Part shown: positions 42,301-50,053 of the stretch, one piece after another
Layout of the letters: every line of letters starts with the position of its first letter
How positions within the stretch are numbered: the stretch's first letter is position 1
Assembly: GCF_007856155.1 (NCBI RefSeq)
Contig: NZ_CP042266.1
Coordinates: forward strand, 4,402,001-4,466,000
DNA: 64,000 bases
From: Streptomyces qinzhouensis
Lineage (GTDB): Bacteria > Actinomycetota > Actinomycetes > Streptomycetales > Streptomycetaceae
Direction of reading: 5' to 3'
Notes under the pieces: model-generated
What the model saw: the letters and a program-made list of their open reading frames with translations, nothing else
What the model was told of the DNA's origin: nothing
Databases searched by the model: none
Program-made: the position numbers and the translations under genes

Positions 42301-43176
42301 CTACGCCTTGGCCGTCTTCATCAGCTTCACGAGGCTGGAGGCGCTGTCCGTCCCGTGTCCGGCGGCTATGCCGCGCCGGAACAGAGCGGCTACGGCGGTC
42401 GGCAGCGTGGTGTCGACGCCCGCGTCGGCGTTGGTGTGCAGAACGTGTTCGACGCTGGCCAGGCCCATGGCCAGTCGTTCCACATCGCCGCCGTGCTCGC
42501 CTGCGTCGATGCGCTCAGCGGAGAAGGACAGGAAGCCCGGCATCCCGGTCAGCAGCTTGGTGGCGTGCGGGAGGACCTCGGACGCCGTGAGTCCGTTGGC
42601 GTCGGCGAGCGCGATGGCCTGCCAGTATCCGAGCACGGACGTCCAGAACATGCCCACGACGATCTGGTACATGAGCGCGGCCAGGCCGGGATCCTCGCCA
42701 CGGTAGTCCGTGCCGGTCAGGACTTCGAGGACCGGCCGGTGCGCCTCGAATACCTCATGCGGCCCGCTGTAGAAAGTGGACGACCCGGGCTGTCCGATGC
42801 CGGAAGGCGAGGAGTTGACGCCACCGGTGAGGTGAATCCCGCCGTGCTCGGACACCCATCGAGCCCCGGCGCGGGCCTTCTCCGGTGTATCGGAGCTGAG
42901 GTTGACGAGCACGCGCCCGGCCAGGGCATGAGAAGCCGGTTCCAGCAGGGCGTACATCGCGTCGTAATCGGTGAGGCTCACGATGACCAGCTCATTGGCG
43001 GTCAGGGCGTCTTCGGCGCTCTTGGCGAGTACGGCGCCGCGGGCGACGAGGGCATCGGCACGCGATGGTGTCCGGTTCCAAACGGTGACGGAGTACCCCT
43101 TGCCGAGTAGGGCGTGGACCATTGCCTGCCCCATGGGGCCGAGCCCGATGACGGTCACGGACTGCTTGCTGCTCAT
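42301..43176 (-). CDS. NAD(P)-dependent imine reductase-like oxidoreductase
   Basis: The 291-residue protein has an N-terminal Rossmann NAD(P) domain (VTVIGLGPMGQAMVHALLGK, VTVWNRTPSRADALV) of the 6-phosphogluconate/3-hydroxyisobutyrate dehydrogenase type. A helical C-terminal dimerisation domain follows (LAALMYQIVVGMFWTSVLGYWQAIALADANGL), which resembles imine reductases. The active-site position that is lysine in beta-hydroxyacid dehydrogenases is not lysine here. Reduction of a cyclic imine with NADPH is the likely chemistry, with unknown substrate. Upstream are two TetR-type operators, but no TetR gene is present, so its regulator was lost or lies elsewhere. Confidence 0.85.
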   Translation of the reverse strand: MSSKQSVTVIGLGPMGQAMVHALLGKGYSVTVWNRTPSRADALVARGAVLAKSAEDALTANELVIVSLTDYDAMYALLEPASHALAGRVLVNLSSDTPEKARAGARWVSEHGGIHLTGGVNSSPSGIGQPGSSTFYSGPHEVFEAHRPVLEVLTGTDYRGEDPGLAALMYQIVVGMFWTSVLGYWQAIALADANGLTASEVLPHATKLLTGMPGFLSFSAERIDAGEHGGDVERLAMGLASVEHVLHTNADAGVDTTLPTAVAALFRRGIAAGHGTDSASSLVKLMKTAKA

Positions 43177-43210
43177 GGGGAAGACCTCCGCGGTACGAGT
43201 GACGAGGCGA

Positions 43211-43228
43211 CTAAAACGAGCGCTCTAG
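43211..43228 (-). promoter_or_regulatory. TetR-type operator 1 before the imine-reductase-like gene
   Basis: On the minus strand it reads CTAGAGCGCTCGTTTTAG. The second site matches it at 15 of 18 positions. It lies 34 bp before the gene start. Confidence 0.6.
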
Positions 43229-43257
43229 CCAGGGCGCGGAGGCAATGTAACACAGCC

Positions 43258-43275
43258 CTAGAACGAACGCTCTAA
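43258..43275 (-). promoter_or_regulatory. TetR-type operator 2
   Basis: On the minus strand it reads TTAGAGCGTTCGTTCTAG, 47 bp centre to centre from operator 1, in the same orientation. TAGAxCGxxCGxTCTA-like dyads of this kind are common TetR sites. Confidence 0.6.
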
Positions 43276-43528
43276 CTAGTCGAGGGTGCGCATGGGGCAG
43301 ACCGCCACTCGGGAGCGGGCGTTCAAGCCTGTGCCCGGAGGTTCGCCGAAGGACTGCGCGCGCCGGGTTTGGACCGACGGCTGCCCCTGGACAGCGGCGG
43401 GTGGTCTGACTCGGCTCATGTGAGCGGCGTCTGGAAAGGTTCGGAGATTCGGGCTGCGGTGAGGATGGTTGCGCCTCTACCGTGGGTCAGTCGAAATGTG
43501 GCCGGGAACGCGTAGTCGAGGAGACGCC
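43276..43528. other. Intergenic, no gene seen
   Basis: About 250 bp between the TetR-type sites and the TTG-started gene. A divergent tetR would be expected here, but no frame with HTH character is visible. Confidence 0.45.
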
Positions 43529-43933
43529 TTGGATCCGGTATCGGTGGGAGTGTTGGCGGCGCTGGCGGGCGGGGCCGGGGGTGAGCTGGGGCGGCAGGCA
43601 TGGGCGACGCTGGGTGAGTTGGTGCGGAGACCGTTCGGCGGCCAGGGGGGAGCCCCGGCTTCCGGGGAAGCCGAGTTGGTGGCGCTGAGCGAGGTGCCAG
43701 GTGTACCAGCACGGGCAGAAGTGTTGAGTGCTGCCCTCGCCGCGCGGGCGGCTGTTGACCCGGAGTTCGCTGCCGCGCTGGACTCGTGGCGTGACCAGGT
43801 TCCGGCGTTGGCTGAGGGCTCGGTGGTCAACACAGTCAGTGGCGGTACTCAGTATGGTCCGGTGATCCAGGGGCGGGACTTTTCCGGCGTCACCTTCAAC
43901 GGTCCTACAGCTCCTCCCGCGCAGGAGAGTTGA
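43529..43933 (+). CDS. Small protein with C-terminal beta motif, TTG start
   Basis: The 134-residue protein reads LDPVSVGVLAALAGGAGGEL at its start and ends with VNTVSGGTQYGPVIQGRDFS then GVTFNGP. The hydrophobic N-terminal helix and the repeating V-x-G-x-(V/I)-Q-(A/G)-x-x-x-G pattern at the C-terminus resemble N-terminal modules of STAND NTPases. The STAND protein at 47378 has DVVQAGSVTGDIHFH. It may be an effector or adaptor of that module, now separated from it by the IS element. The TTG at 43529 has GAGGAG 5 nt ahead and beats an in-frame ATG at 43496. No known family is assigned with confidence. Confidence 0.6.
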   Translation: MDPVSVGVLAALAGGAGGELGRQAWATLGELVRRPFGGQGGAPASGEAELVALSEVPGVPARAEVLSAALAARAAVDPEFAAALDSWRDQVPALAEGSVVNTVSGGTQYGPVIQGRDFSGVTFNGPTAPPAQES

Positions 43934-44019
43934 AGGCGCTTCGGTTGACCCTTGCGACGTCCTGGGCGGCCCCGGTTCGGATGCCGTCGACGCAGGGGGT
44001 CAGAAACTGCGGCCACATA

Positions 44020-44035
44020 AGTGTCCATAAGTGTC
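44020..44035 (+). repeat. IS607-type element, left terminal inverted repeat
   Basis: AGTGTCCATAAGTGTC; its inverted partner with two mismatches is at 46266-46281. Confidence 0.6.
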
Positions 44036-44069
44036 CTTTAGATGTCACGGGTGTCGTACCATCTTGTGT

Positions 44070-44648
44070 ATGAACCTGACGGAATGGGCACGCGCGCAGG
44101 GGATTGCCCCGCGTACCGCGTATCGCTGGTTCCGTGAGGGCACATTGCCGGTACCTGCGGAACGCGTGGGACCGCGCACGATCCTGGTGAACATCGATGC
44201 GAACACCTCACCCTCCGTGACCGGTGGTGTAGGTCTGTATGCCCGCGTCTCCTCGCACGATCAAAAGCCGGACCTGGAGCGGCAGACCGCTCGCCTGTCG
44301 GCATGGGCGGCGAAGGCCGGGCAGAAGGTCGTGCGGATCGAATCCGAGATCGCCTCGGGCATGAACGGCTGCCGCGCGAAGGCGAGGCGGCTGCTGGCCG
44401 ACCCGGCGGTGACCACGGTCGTGGTCGAGCACAAAGACCGCCTCGGCCGGATGAACGTGGAGCTGATCGAGGCCGCTCTGTCCGCGACTGGTCGCCGGCT
44501 CGTCGTCCTCGATGACGGCGAAGTTGAAGACGACCTGGTTCGAGACATGGTGGAGGTACTGACGTCGTTCTGCGCCCGCTTGTACGGCCGTCGGTCGGCG
44601 AAGAACCGGGCGAGGAAGGCTCTCGAAGCGGCGGCTGCCGATGAGTGA
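44070..44648 (+). CDS. IS607 family serine recombinase (TnpA)
   Basis: The 192-residue protein begins with a MerR-like HTH (NLTEWARAQGIAPRTAYRWF). A serine-resolvase catalytic domain follows, with the nucleophile in YARVSSHDQKPDLERQ (about residue 60), the arginine-rich VVEHKDRLGRMNVELIEAAL and the late RDMVEVLTSFCARLYGRRSA. The N-terminal HTH position is the hallmark of IS607. It catalyses insertion and excision without target duplication. The stop overlaps the tnpB start by 8 nt. The ATG at 44070 is preferred to a start at 44031, which lies in the terminal repeat. Confidence 0.9.
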   Translation: MNLTEWARAQGIAPRTAYRWFREGTLPVPAERVGPRTILVNIDANTSPSVTGGVGLYARVSSHDQKPDLERQTARLSAWAAKAGQKVVRIESEIASGMNGCRAKARRLLADPAVTTVVVEHKDRLGRMNVELIEAALSATGRRLVVLDDGEVEDDLVRDMVEVLTSFCARLYGRRSAKNRARKALEAAAADE

Positions 44649-46287
44649 GCCGAAGAAGAAGCAGCTCCGCACTATCGACGCGCCGTTCGTCGCGCTCGGG
44701 CCGTCCGGAGTGGCGATACGCGACCGCCTCAAGCACCTCACCGACCTGGACGACAAGGTGTTGCGGCTGGTCGGTGAACACCTCGGACGCCTCGCCTCAC
44801 TGGACCTCAAGAACCGCTGCGCTGACGGCCTGGACCACAACAGCGACACGTGGGCCGCCCGGAAGCAGGGCCTGACGGCCGGCTCCTCGTCCCGGTGGGC
44901 CGGTTCGATCACGAAGGCCACTCACGATCAGTGGGCGCTGTCCCGCCGCTGTCAGCTCGCCCACATCCAAGGGCTTGAGGCCGGTGTGCGGACGCTGATG
45001 CACCGCCTCTCCCAGCCGATCGGGGAGAAGGCCACCAAGCGGGCACCCGGCGGATACCACAGTCGGGGCGAGTGGTTCCGGAAGTCCCGCCGTCTGACGA
45101 CCCTGGAACACCGCCTGGACGTGGCCCGCGCTGAGCATGAGGCCGGTGTCGTGCACGTCGCGCGCGGCGGCCGGCGCCTCCTCAACAACCGTCACAACCT
45201 CGAAGCCGCCCGGCTCACCGCCGAGCAGTGGCGTGAGCGGTGGGAAGCCGAACGGTGGTTCCTCGCCGCCGACGGCGAGTCCGGCAAACGCTTCGGCAAC
45301 GAGACCATCCGCGTCACGCCGGATGGCGAGGTCAGCATCAAGCTGCCCGCCCCGCTCGCCCACTTGGCCAACAGCAAGCACGGCCGGTACATCCTCGCCA
45401 CCCGCGTGCAGTTCCAGCACCGGGGAGCCGAGTGGCGCGACCGGGTCGAGGACAACCGGGCCGTGGCCTACCGTATCCACCTGGACGTGGAGCGGGGCCG
45501 CTGGTACCTGACAGCGTCGTGGACACGGCCCGTTGTCCAGACGATCCCGCTTCAGACGGCGCGGTCCGAGGGCATGGCCGGCGTGGACACCAACGCCGGC
45601 CACTTCGCCGCCTACCGGCTCGACCGGCACGGCAACCCGGTCGGCGACCCCAACCGGTTCTTCTACGACCTGTCCGGCAGCGCAGACCACCGTGACGCCC
45701 AGATCCGGCACGCCATCAGCCAGTTGCTGCACTGGGCCGACCGGTGCGGCGTCAAAGCCATCGGTCTGGAGAACCTGGACTTCGCCGCCGAGAAGACCCG
45801 CGAGAAGCACGGCAGACGTAAGCGCTTCCGGCAGCTCATCTCCGGCATCCCCACCGGCAAGCTCAAGGCCCGGCTCGTGTCCATGGCGTCCGAACACGGC
45901 CTGTCGATCGTTGCCGTGGACCCGGCGTACACGTCGATGTGGGGCGATCAGCACTGGAAGAAGCCCCTCACCTCGAAGAAACGAAAGATGTCCCGTCACG
46001 ATGCCGCTGGCATCGCGATCGGGCGACGCGCCCTCGGGCACCCGATCCGGCGACGGACGGCACCGCCCCCGCAGCACCAGAGCGATACTGCGGGGCATCG
46101 GACCGCCCAGGCCGGACCAGGCGCACGAGGGCGTGAGGGAACCCGCCCACCCGTCACGGAGCGTGCACACGATGCACGCAGCCGGACGGGGACACAGCGA
46201 ACGCGGGAGACCAGCGCATCCAACACCGTTCGGAATGCGCGCAGTTCCGGGAGCTGGCAGCAAATGTCACTTCTGGACACTGTTTAG
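44641..46287 (+). CDS. tnpB: TnpB, RNA-guided endonuclease of the IS607-type element, lacking the zinc ribbon
   Basis: The 548-residue protein has the three RuvC pieces: D in GMAGVDTNAGHFAAYRLD (about 316), E in KAIGLENLDF (about 377) and D in KMSRHDAAGIAIGRRAL (about 454). A long WED/REC-like N-terminus precedes them. Unlike most TnpB proteins there is no CxxC...CxxC zinc ribbon between RuvC II and III: the segment reads VDPAYTSMWGDQHWKKP. The last ~85 residues are basic and disordered and overlap the right end, so they probably encode guide RNA scaffold rather than needed protein. TnpB uses the omega RNA to cut the donor joint and keep the element. Confidence 0.85.
   Translation: MSEPKKKQLRTIDAPFVALGPSGVAIRDRLKHLTDLDDKVLRLVGEHLGRLASLDLKNRCADGLDHNSDTWAARKQGLTAGSSSRWAGSITKATHDQWALSRRCQLAHIQGLEAGVRTLMHRLSQPIGEKATKRAPGGYHSRGEWFRKSRRLTTLEHRLDVARAEHEAGVVHVARGGRRLLNNRHNLEAARLTAEQWRERWEAERWFLAADGESGKRFGNETIRVTPDGEVSIKLPAPLAHLANSKHGRYILATRVQFQHRGAEWRDRVEDNRAVAYRIHLDVERGRWYLTASWTRPVVQTIPLQTARSEGMAGVDTNAGHFAAYRLDRHGNPVGDPNRFFYDLSGSADHRDAQIRHAISQLLHWADRCGVKAIGLENLDFAAEKTREKHGRRKRFRQLISGIPTGKLKARLVSMASEHGLSIVAVDPAYTSMWGDQHWKKPLTSKKRKMSRHDAAGIAIGRRALGHPIRRRTAPPPQHQSDTAGHRTAQAGPGARGREGTRPPVTERAHDARSRTGTQRTRETSASNTVRNARSSGSWQQMSLLDTV
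46266..46281 (-). repeat. IS607-type element, right terminal inverted repeat
   Basis: GTCACTTCTGGACACT, inverted partner of 44020-44035, within the last codons of tnpB. Confidence 0.6.
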
Positions 46288-46472
46288 GAACGGTTGCGTC
46301 CCGTCATCTGTATGAATCGGAGTCACCCGCGCGGTATTGAGCGGTAGCTCGGGACGTCCGCGCGTCCGCTGGGGGAGTGCCGCGTGGACTGGCCATCTCT
46401 GATGTGCGCATCCTGGTGTGCCCGGTATTGTCGAAGACACTGTCAGTGATGTTGTGGATACTGGAGGCAGTC

Positions 46473-46742
46473 GTGGCCCGCGCATGGGAAGCCGATCCGT
46501 CTGCGTTATTCGTCAAGCGCCTCGGTAAGCCGGCAGCGGAGCTGGGCAACTCCAAGGACGACGACGAGTGCCCGGACATCTGGCAGCTGAGCAACGGTGA
46601 CGTTGCCGTGATCGGCCGCGATCTCACCGCGCACTACCGGTCGCTCTTGCCGGGCGAGGTGAACCTGGGGCCGGACGAGCGGTTGGTTGTCATCCCGGGC
46701 AACATGCTGAGTGCGGCGAAGGTGGACATTCCCGATGCTTGA
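46473..46742 (+). CDS. Small conserved-type protein preceding DUF6879
   Basis: The 89-residue protein reads VARAWEADPSALFVKRLGKP, has an acidic turn NSKDDDECPDIWQLSNGDVA, then a strand-rich end (LGPDERLVVIPGNMLSAAK). It is soluble and without a recognised domain. Its stop overlaps the DUF6879 start by 8 nt (46735-46742), so the two are co-translated. I have the impression that such proteins regularly precede DUF6879 genes, which would make it a partner. The GTG at 46473 has GGAGG 5-6 nt ahead. Confidence 0.65.
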   Translation: MARAWEADPSALFVKRLGKPAAELGNSKDDDECPDIWQLSNGDVAVIGRDLTAHYRSLLPGEVNLGPDERLVVIPGNMLSAAKVDIPDA

Positions 46743-47358
46743 TCTCCTCGTTCCTGGGCTCCCGGACGAGCTGGGGGAGCGGCTCACACGCGAGGACTAC
46801 AAGCGGGACTTCCGGGAGCGGCGCGCCGCGATCCGCGATGGGGAGTCCTGGAAACTGGAGCGGTTGCAGCACTTCGAGGAGACGAATGACGACAGCCGGG
46901 AGGCGCTGCGTCAGGGGGACTGGCCAACGGTGTTGCGGCTGTTCGAGGCCGACCGTGAGGCCTTGGTTCGAAGGGCCAGGGACGAGGTGTCGCGGGGCGC
47001 GGTCTTTCATCGTATTCGTGTGGTTGAGGAGCCGCTGACACCGTATGTGCAGTGGGAGCTGCACTGGCTACGACTGAGCGCGGAATGCGGGCATTCCGTG
47101 CGTGTCCTGCCTGCTTCCGCGGTCGCCGCCGCGGAGGGCGATGCGCTGCTGCCGGAGTTGAACCTTCTGGACAGCCGGGTTCTCTACCGTGTGCTGTACA
47201 CCGCTGCCGGTCAACCGGACGGGGCGATTCGCTTCACCGATCCCAGCACCGTGAGGAACTGGGTGGAGCATCTGCAGGAACTGTACGCGGCTGGGGAGGA
47301 CGTCCAGGCGTACTTCGGCCGTGCCGTGGCCGACCTGCCTCCGCCGCCCGCAGTCTGA
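46735..47358 (+). CDS. DUF6879 family protein (island copy)
   Basis: The 207-residue protein shares the DUF6879 framework: TREDYKRDFRERRAAIRDGE near the start, EALVRRARDEVSRGAVFHRI then RVVEEPLTPYVQWELHWLRL, and a C-terminal RFTDPSTVRNWVEHLQELY helix. It is more divergent and longer than the copy at 2094. It is translationally coupled to the 89-residue protein and lies 19 bp before the STAND gene on the same strand, which suggests a three-protein unit. Function is unknown; association with regulators is known for the family. Confidence 0.75.
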   Translation: MLDLLVPGLPDELGERLTREDYKRDFRERRAAIRDGESWKLERLQHFEETNDDSREALRQGDWPTVLRLFEADREALVRRARDEVSRGAVFHRIRVVEEPLTPYVQWELHWLRLSAECGHSVRVLPASAVAAAEGDALLPELNLLDSRVLYRVLYTAAGQPDGAIRFTDPSTVRNWVEHLQELYAAGEDVQAYFGRAVADLPPPPAV

Positions 47359-47377
47359 CCAGGGCGCATCGATCGAC

Positions 47378-49780
47378 GTGCCTACAGAGGGCAACAGGCG
47401 ACCCGGAGACTCGCAGAACGACCTCTCCGGGTCGACTCGCGATGTTGTACAGGCCGGGAGCGTCACTGGTGACATCCACTTCCACCAGGTCGCCGCCTCG
47501 GGGCCAGCGGAGCCCGTCCCACGCCAGCTCCCAGCCGACGTGAACACCTTCGTCAACCGCTCCGACGAACTGGGACAGCTGAACGCGGTGATTGCCGACC
47601 GACACGGCGGGCGCGTCGTCGTTTCCGTTCACGTGGTGGCCGGCACAGCGGGCGCGGGCAAAACCTCACTGGTCCTCCACTGGGCACACCAGGTCAAGGA
47701 ACAGTTCCCCGACGGCCAGCTCTTCGTCAACCTCCGCGGGTACGATCCCGGAGAACCAGTCACAGCCGCGCAGGCACTTCAGCGCTTTCTGCGGGCCCTG
47801 GGCGTGGCCCCGGCCGAGGTTCCCCAGGACGTCGACGACGCAGCAGCGATGTACCGCTCACTGATCGCCAACCGCCGGGTCCTGATCCTCCTGGACAACG
47901 CGGCCACGGTCAGCCAAGTCCGGCCGCTGCTCCCCGGCGGAGGAGACAGCCTCGTTGTGGTCACCAGCCGCAGCCGCCTGGCGGGGCTCTCGGTGCGTGA
48001 TGGCGCCCACAGGATCACCCTTGGCACGCTTCCGGAGCCGGAGGCAGTCGCTCTGCTGCGCGCGGTCACGAAGGGCTATCGACCCGAGGACGACGGCGAC
48101 AAACTTGCGGAACTGGCGCACCTGTGCGCCCGACTGCCGCTTGCCCTGCGGATCGCCGCCGAACGGGCCGCCAGCCACCCGCACATGCGACTCGACGATC
48201 TCATCAGCGATCTGCGTGACCAGTCCGCCCTCTGGGACGCCCTCAGCACCGGCATCGATGACGAGGCCGAAGCCGTCCGTTCGGTCTTCACCTGGTCCTA
48301 CCGCGCTCTGTCCACGCACTCGGCCCGCCTCTTCCGCCTCCTTGGCCTGTTCCCTGGAACGGCGTTCAGCCTCCCCGCTGCCGCCGCCCTCGGCGAAGTC
48401 ACACCCAGCCGAACACGCCGGCTACTCGACGATCTGGTCGGGGCCCACCTGCTGGAACAGACCGCTCCGGATCGGTTCCAGTTTCACGACCTCTTACGCG
48501 CGTACGCCACCGACCTTGCGCAGGCGGAGGAGTCGCCGGACCAAAGGCAAGCTGCGCGACGACGCGTCCTGAACTGGTACCTGCACACCGCCGACGCCGC
48601 CCAGACGTGGCTCTATCCGTCAGAGGACCACCTGCGACTGCCTGGACCCCTGCCGGAAATCACGCCCCTGGTCTTCACCGACTACAACGCCGCCGCCGAC
48701 TGGTCCGAACGGGAACAGGGCAACTTCCTCCCTGTCGTGCGCGACGCCGCCCGAAACGGAATGGACGAGACGGCTTGGCAGCTGGCCACCATCCTGTGGT
48801 TTGCACGTCCCGGCTCCTCGTCGGAGCGGGACTGGCTGGAACTGAGCCGAATCGGATGGGAGGCAGCGACAAGACGAGAGGACCAGAGAGCGCAGGGACG
48901 GCTGCTCATCAACATGGGCATCGCGCACCGGGTTCTGAACAATTTCTCCGAGGGCCTGGACGCTCTGGAACGAGCCGTCGCGTTGGCTCGCAGCTCGCAG
49001 AGCCGGTCCGACGAGGCCCAAGCCCTCAACCTCATGGGCCTGATCTATTTACGACAGCGCGAACTGGACTTGGCGGACGTGCATTTCGGGCAGGCCTTGT
49101 CCGTCTTCCGAGACCTGGGAAATGCTGAACGAACCGCCACCGTACTGTCCAACATCGCCAGCACGCGCCTGAGCGCCGGCCGCCTGTCCGAGGCCGCCTC
49201 GGTCATCGATGAGGCGCTTGCCGCGCACCGGGCCCTGGCCCATCGTGGCGGTGAAGGCAACGTCCTTCGGATCGCGGCCGCCCTGCGACTCGAAGAGGGC
49301 GCCACGGATGCTGCCCGCCGATCCATCGACGAGGCGCTCGACATCGCGCTCGCCCTCCGCGACCACACCCGGGAAGGCTACTGGCTCCTCACCCTCGGCG
49401 ACGTCCAGCGCACCGCCGCCCAGCACGGCGACGCCCTGACCTCCTACCAGCGCTCCGCCATGCTCCACCGACGCCTCGGCGACCGCAGCCGCGAAGCCCT
49501 GGCCTGGCGCGGCACGGGCCAGACGTATGCCGCGATGGACCGCCACGGCGAGGCCACCACCTTCCACCGCCGGGCCGCGGCCGTTCACCGCGACCTGGGA
49601 GACACCTGGCAGCTCGCCCTGGAACTCGACCACCTGGCCGCGGCCGTTCACCCGGAGGACCCCGAGACTGCCCGTGGCCACTGGATCGAGGCCCTGACCC
49701 ACCTGACCCCCTATACAGACCCCCGGGCCACGTCCATCCGCTCCCGCATAGAAGCGTTGCTGACCCGAGCCGCCGGTTGA
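47378..49780 (+). CDS. STAND NTPase (NB-ARC type) with TPR repeats
   Basis: The 800-residue protein begins with a short beta motif RDVVQAGSVTGDIHFHQVAA (21-40). The NB-ARC module follows, with P-loop VVAGTAGAGKTSLVLHWA (about 87-104), Walker B NRRVLILLDNAATV, sensor VVVTSRSRLAGLSV and a LPLALRIAAERA helix. The winged helix (FTWSYRALSTHSARLFRLL) comes next, and about eight tetratricopeptide units fill 420-790. It resembles the AfsR ATPase-TPR part without a DNA-binding domain, and also STAND defence proteins. Two in-frame TTA codons (48494, 49049) make its translation bldA-dependent. The GTG at 47378 is tentative because no strong ribosome site is seen. Confidence 0.85.
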   Translation: MPTEGNRRPGDSQNDLSGSTRDVVQAGSVTGDIHFHQVAASGPAEPVPRQLPADVNTFVNRSDELGQLNAVIADRHGGRVVVSVHVVAGTAGAGKTSLVLHWAHQVKEQFPDGQLFVNLRGYDPGEPVTAAQALQRFLRALGVAPAEVPQDVDDAAAMYRSLIANRRVLILLDNAATVSQVRPLLPGGGDSLVVVTSRSRLAGLSVRDGAHRITLGTLPEPEAVALLRAVTKGYRPEDDGDKLAELAHLCARLPLALRIAAERAASHPHMRLDDLISDLRDQSALWDALSTGIDDEAEAVRSVFTWSYRALSTHSARLFRLLGLFPGTAFSLPAAAALGEVTPSRTRRLLDDLVGAHLLEQTAPDRFQFHDLLRAYATDLAQAEESPDQRQAARRRVLNWYLHTADAAQTWLYPSEDHLRLPGPLPEITPLVFTDYNAAADWSEREQGNFLPVVRDAARNGMDETAWQLATILWFARPGSSSERDWLELSRIGWEAATRREDQRAQGRLLINMGIAHRVLNNFSEGLDALERAVALARSSQSRSDEAQALNLMGLIYLRQRELDLADVHFGQALSVFRDLGNAERTATVLSNIASTRLSAGRLSEAASVIDEALAAHRALAHRGGEGNVLRIAAALRLEEGATDAARRSIDEALDIALALRDHTREGYWLLTLGDVQRTAAQHGDALTSYQRSAMLHRRLGDRSREALAWRGTGQTYAAMDRHGEATTFHRRAAAVHRDLGDTWQLALELDHLAAAVHPEDPETARGHWIEALTHLTPYTDPRATSIRSRIEALLTRAAG

Positions 49781-49784
49781 CGCC

Positions 49785-49963
49785 GTCGCCGATGCGGCCA
49801 ACGACGCCACCAGGCTCGGGGGCGCAGGCGGCCCGGGGACGCGTGAAGCACGGCGCGGAGCGCGCTCGGCGTTCTTCGGGAAGCAGGCCTCGTCTACACC
49901 GTTGCGGGACGGGGCACATACGTGACCAACCGGTCCGAGGGCGACGGTCGGGGCGGCGTGTAG
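49785..49963 (+). pseudogene. GntR family regulator relic
   Basis: From 49847 the frame ending at the TAG 49961-49963 reads STARSALGVLREAGLVYTVA then GRGTYVTNRSEGDGRGGV, the second half of a GntR winged helix. A TGA at 49844 blocks it upstream, and the preceding part is in another frame (GTREARRGAR). It is a truncated, frameshifted remnant just before hemC. Confidence 0.7.
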
Positions 49964-50053
49964 CCGCGCCGTTTCCGACCCGGTGTCTGCATGAGTACGC
50001 GTACGAGCCCCATAGCCTGGTGACACCCTGTCAGGCTTCGGAATGGGGTCCCT

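Larger units (their letters stand above)
44017..46287 (+). mobile_element. IS607-type insertion sequence (serine recombinase plus TnpB)
   Basis: Two overlapping genes, tnpA (serine resolvase type) and tnpB, are bounded by imperfect terminal inverted repeats: left AGTGTCCATAAGTGTC (44020-44035) and right GTCACTTCTGGACACT (46266-46281), matching at 14 of 16 positions when inverted. A tandem ATAAGTGTCC pair (44017-44036) marks the left end. In this family the right end also encodes the omega RNA 3' part used by TnpB. Here it coincides with the tnpB stop codon. Confidence 0.75.

Noticed and set aside
43276..43528. Hidden tetR gene facing the imine-reductase-like gene
   Set aside because: No frame on either strand shows a TetR HTH.
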